Positions 14,687 to 15,067 of a stretch of DNA of 15,067 nt are shown here, one piece after another. The stretch comes from Christensenella sp. UBA2853. GTDB taxonomy: Bacteria; Bacillota; Clostridia; Christensenellales; Aristaeellaceae. The notes below the pieces were generated by a model, which worked only from the letters and a program-made list of their open reading frames with translations, did not search any database and was not told the DNA's origin. How positions within the stretch are numbered: position 1 is the stretch's first letter; each line of letters opens with the position of its first letter. A program made the position numbers and the translations under genes. Where the stretch lies: NCBI GenBank assembly GCA_002350845.1, contig DEFL01000021.1, positions 1-15,067 on the forward strand, in the 5' to 3' direction.

Positions 14687-15067
14687 TCATTCGGCGGCTT
14701 CGCTGTAGTATTTCTCAGCGCTGACCAGCTTGACGCACAGGGCGAAGAGCTGGGAGGCAAGACCCAGGTCCTGCAGGCTGGGATACGTCGGCGCAATGCG
14801 GATGCTGTTGTCGTTGGGGTCCTTTCCGTAGGGCCAGGTGGAACCGGCGGGGGTCATGATGATGCCGGCTTTCTTGGCGCGTCCGACAATCGCCTTGGCG
14901 CAGCCCGGCAGGCTTTCAAAGTGAATGAAGTATCCGCCCAGCGGGCAGGTCCAGGTGCCGATGTCCAGGCCGGTCAGCTGCTCGGCGAGGGTATTCTCCA
15001 CCATCTCGAACTTCGGACGGAGAATGTCGGCATGCTTGCGCATGTGCTCCACCATGCCGTGGATGTC
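14687..15067 (-). CDS. PLP-dependent aminotransferase (class I fold), C-terminal part only
   Basis: About 127 C-terminal residues are present and the frame is open to the window edge (DIHGMVEHMRKHADILRPKF...), so the start lies outside. The sequence matches the small C-terminal domain of fold-type I aminotransferases of the aspartate-aminotransferase-like group (the PF12897-type family) common in Clostridia. Visible landmarks are HMRKHADILRPKFEMVENTL, the conserved GGYFIHFESLPG, and SIRIAPTYPS, whose Arg normally holds the substrate carboxylate. The PLP-binding lysine would be upstream, outside the window. The substrate is not known. It ends toward the MATE gene and shares the bidirectional terminator. 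Confidence 0.88.
   Translation of the reverse strand, partial: DIHGMVEHMRKHADILRPKFEMVENTLAEQLTGLDIGTWTCPLGGYFIHFESLPGCAKAIVGRAKKAGIIMTPAGSTWPYGKDPNDNSIRIAPTYPSLQDLGLASQLFALCVKLVSAEKYYSEAAE

Overview
The window looks like a chromosomal segment of a fairly GC-rich anaerobic member of the Bacillota, most likely a plant-fibre- or glycan-degrading gut or rumen Clostridia. The evidence is the Gram-positive style of the signals (strong AGGAGG-type ribosome sites, TTGACA/TATAAT promoters, GC-hairpin plus U-tract terminators), the MATE, DUF134/NifX and class I aminotransferase genes typical of that group, and a run of cytoplasmic glycoside hydrolases. The species cannot be named from the sequence alone.

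Layout. 1-440 holds a small stable-RNA unit: a near-consensus promoter, 5S rRNA, tRNA-Asn(GUU) with encoded CCA, and a terminator. 441-921 has no intact gene; it holds a 10-bp-arm palindrome of a mobile-element type and short decayed-looking reading frames. 922-5608 is a tight two-gene operon: GH78 alpha-L-rhamnosidase followed by a GH2 enzyme of the beta-galactosidase/beta-glucuronidase type, closed by a terminator. 5768-7375 encodes a single-pass membrane protein with an N-terminal TIR domain, a Pro/Thr/Glu/Ala-rich linker and a predicted external beta-rich domain containing three copies of a short motif pair; it has its own promoter and terminator. 7529-9823 encodes a 764-residue protein of unassigned family that looks like a glycoside hydrolase with a GATase-like middle domain. 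9966-12248 is a GH3 beta-glucosidase-type enzyme. 12343-13083 (minus) is a DUF134 helix-turn-helix protein fused to a NifX-like domain and a His/Cys-rich tail. 13275-14630 is a divergently transcribed MATE efflux pump with a structured leader. 14687-15067 (minus) is the C-terminal part of a PLP-dependent aminotransferase that runs off the window.

How the parts work together. The GH78, GH2, GH3 and unassigned GH-like proteins lack signal peptides, so they probably finish off imported oligosaccharides or plant glycosides (rhamnose-, galactose/glucuronate- and glucose-containing) inside the cell. No transporter or regulator for these sugars lies in the window. The TIR membrane protein sits between the sugar genes as its own transcription unit, and is the least conventional gene here. 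The DUF134/NifX and MATE genes share a 191-base divergent regulatory region with a perfect 12-base palindrome over the predicted start of the minus-strand transcript.
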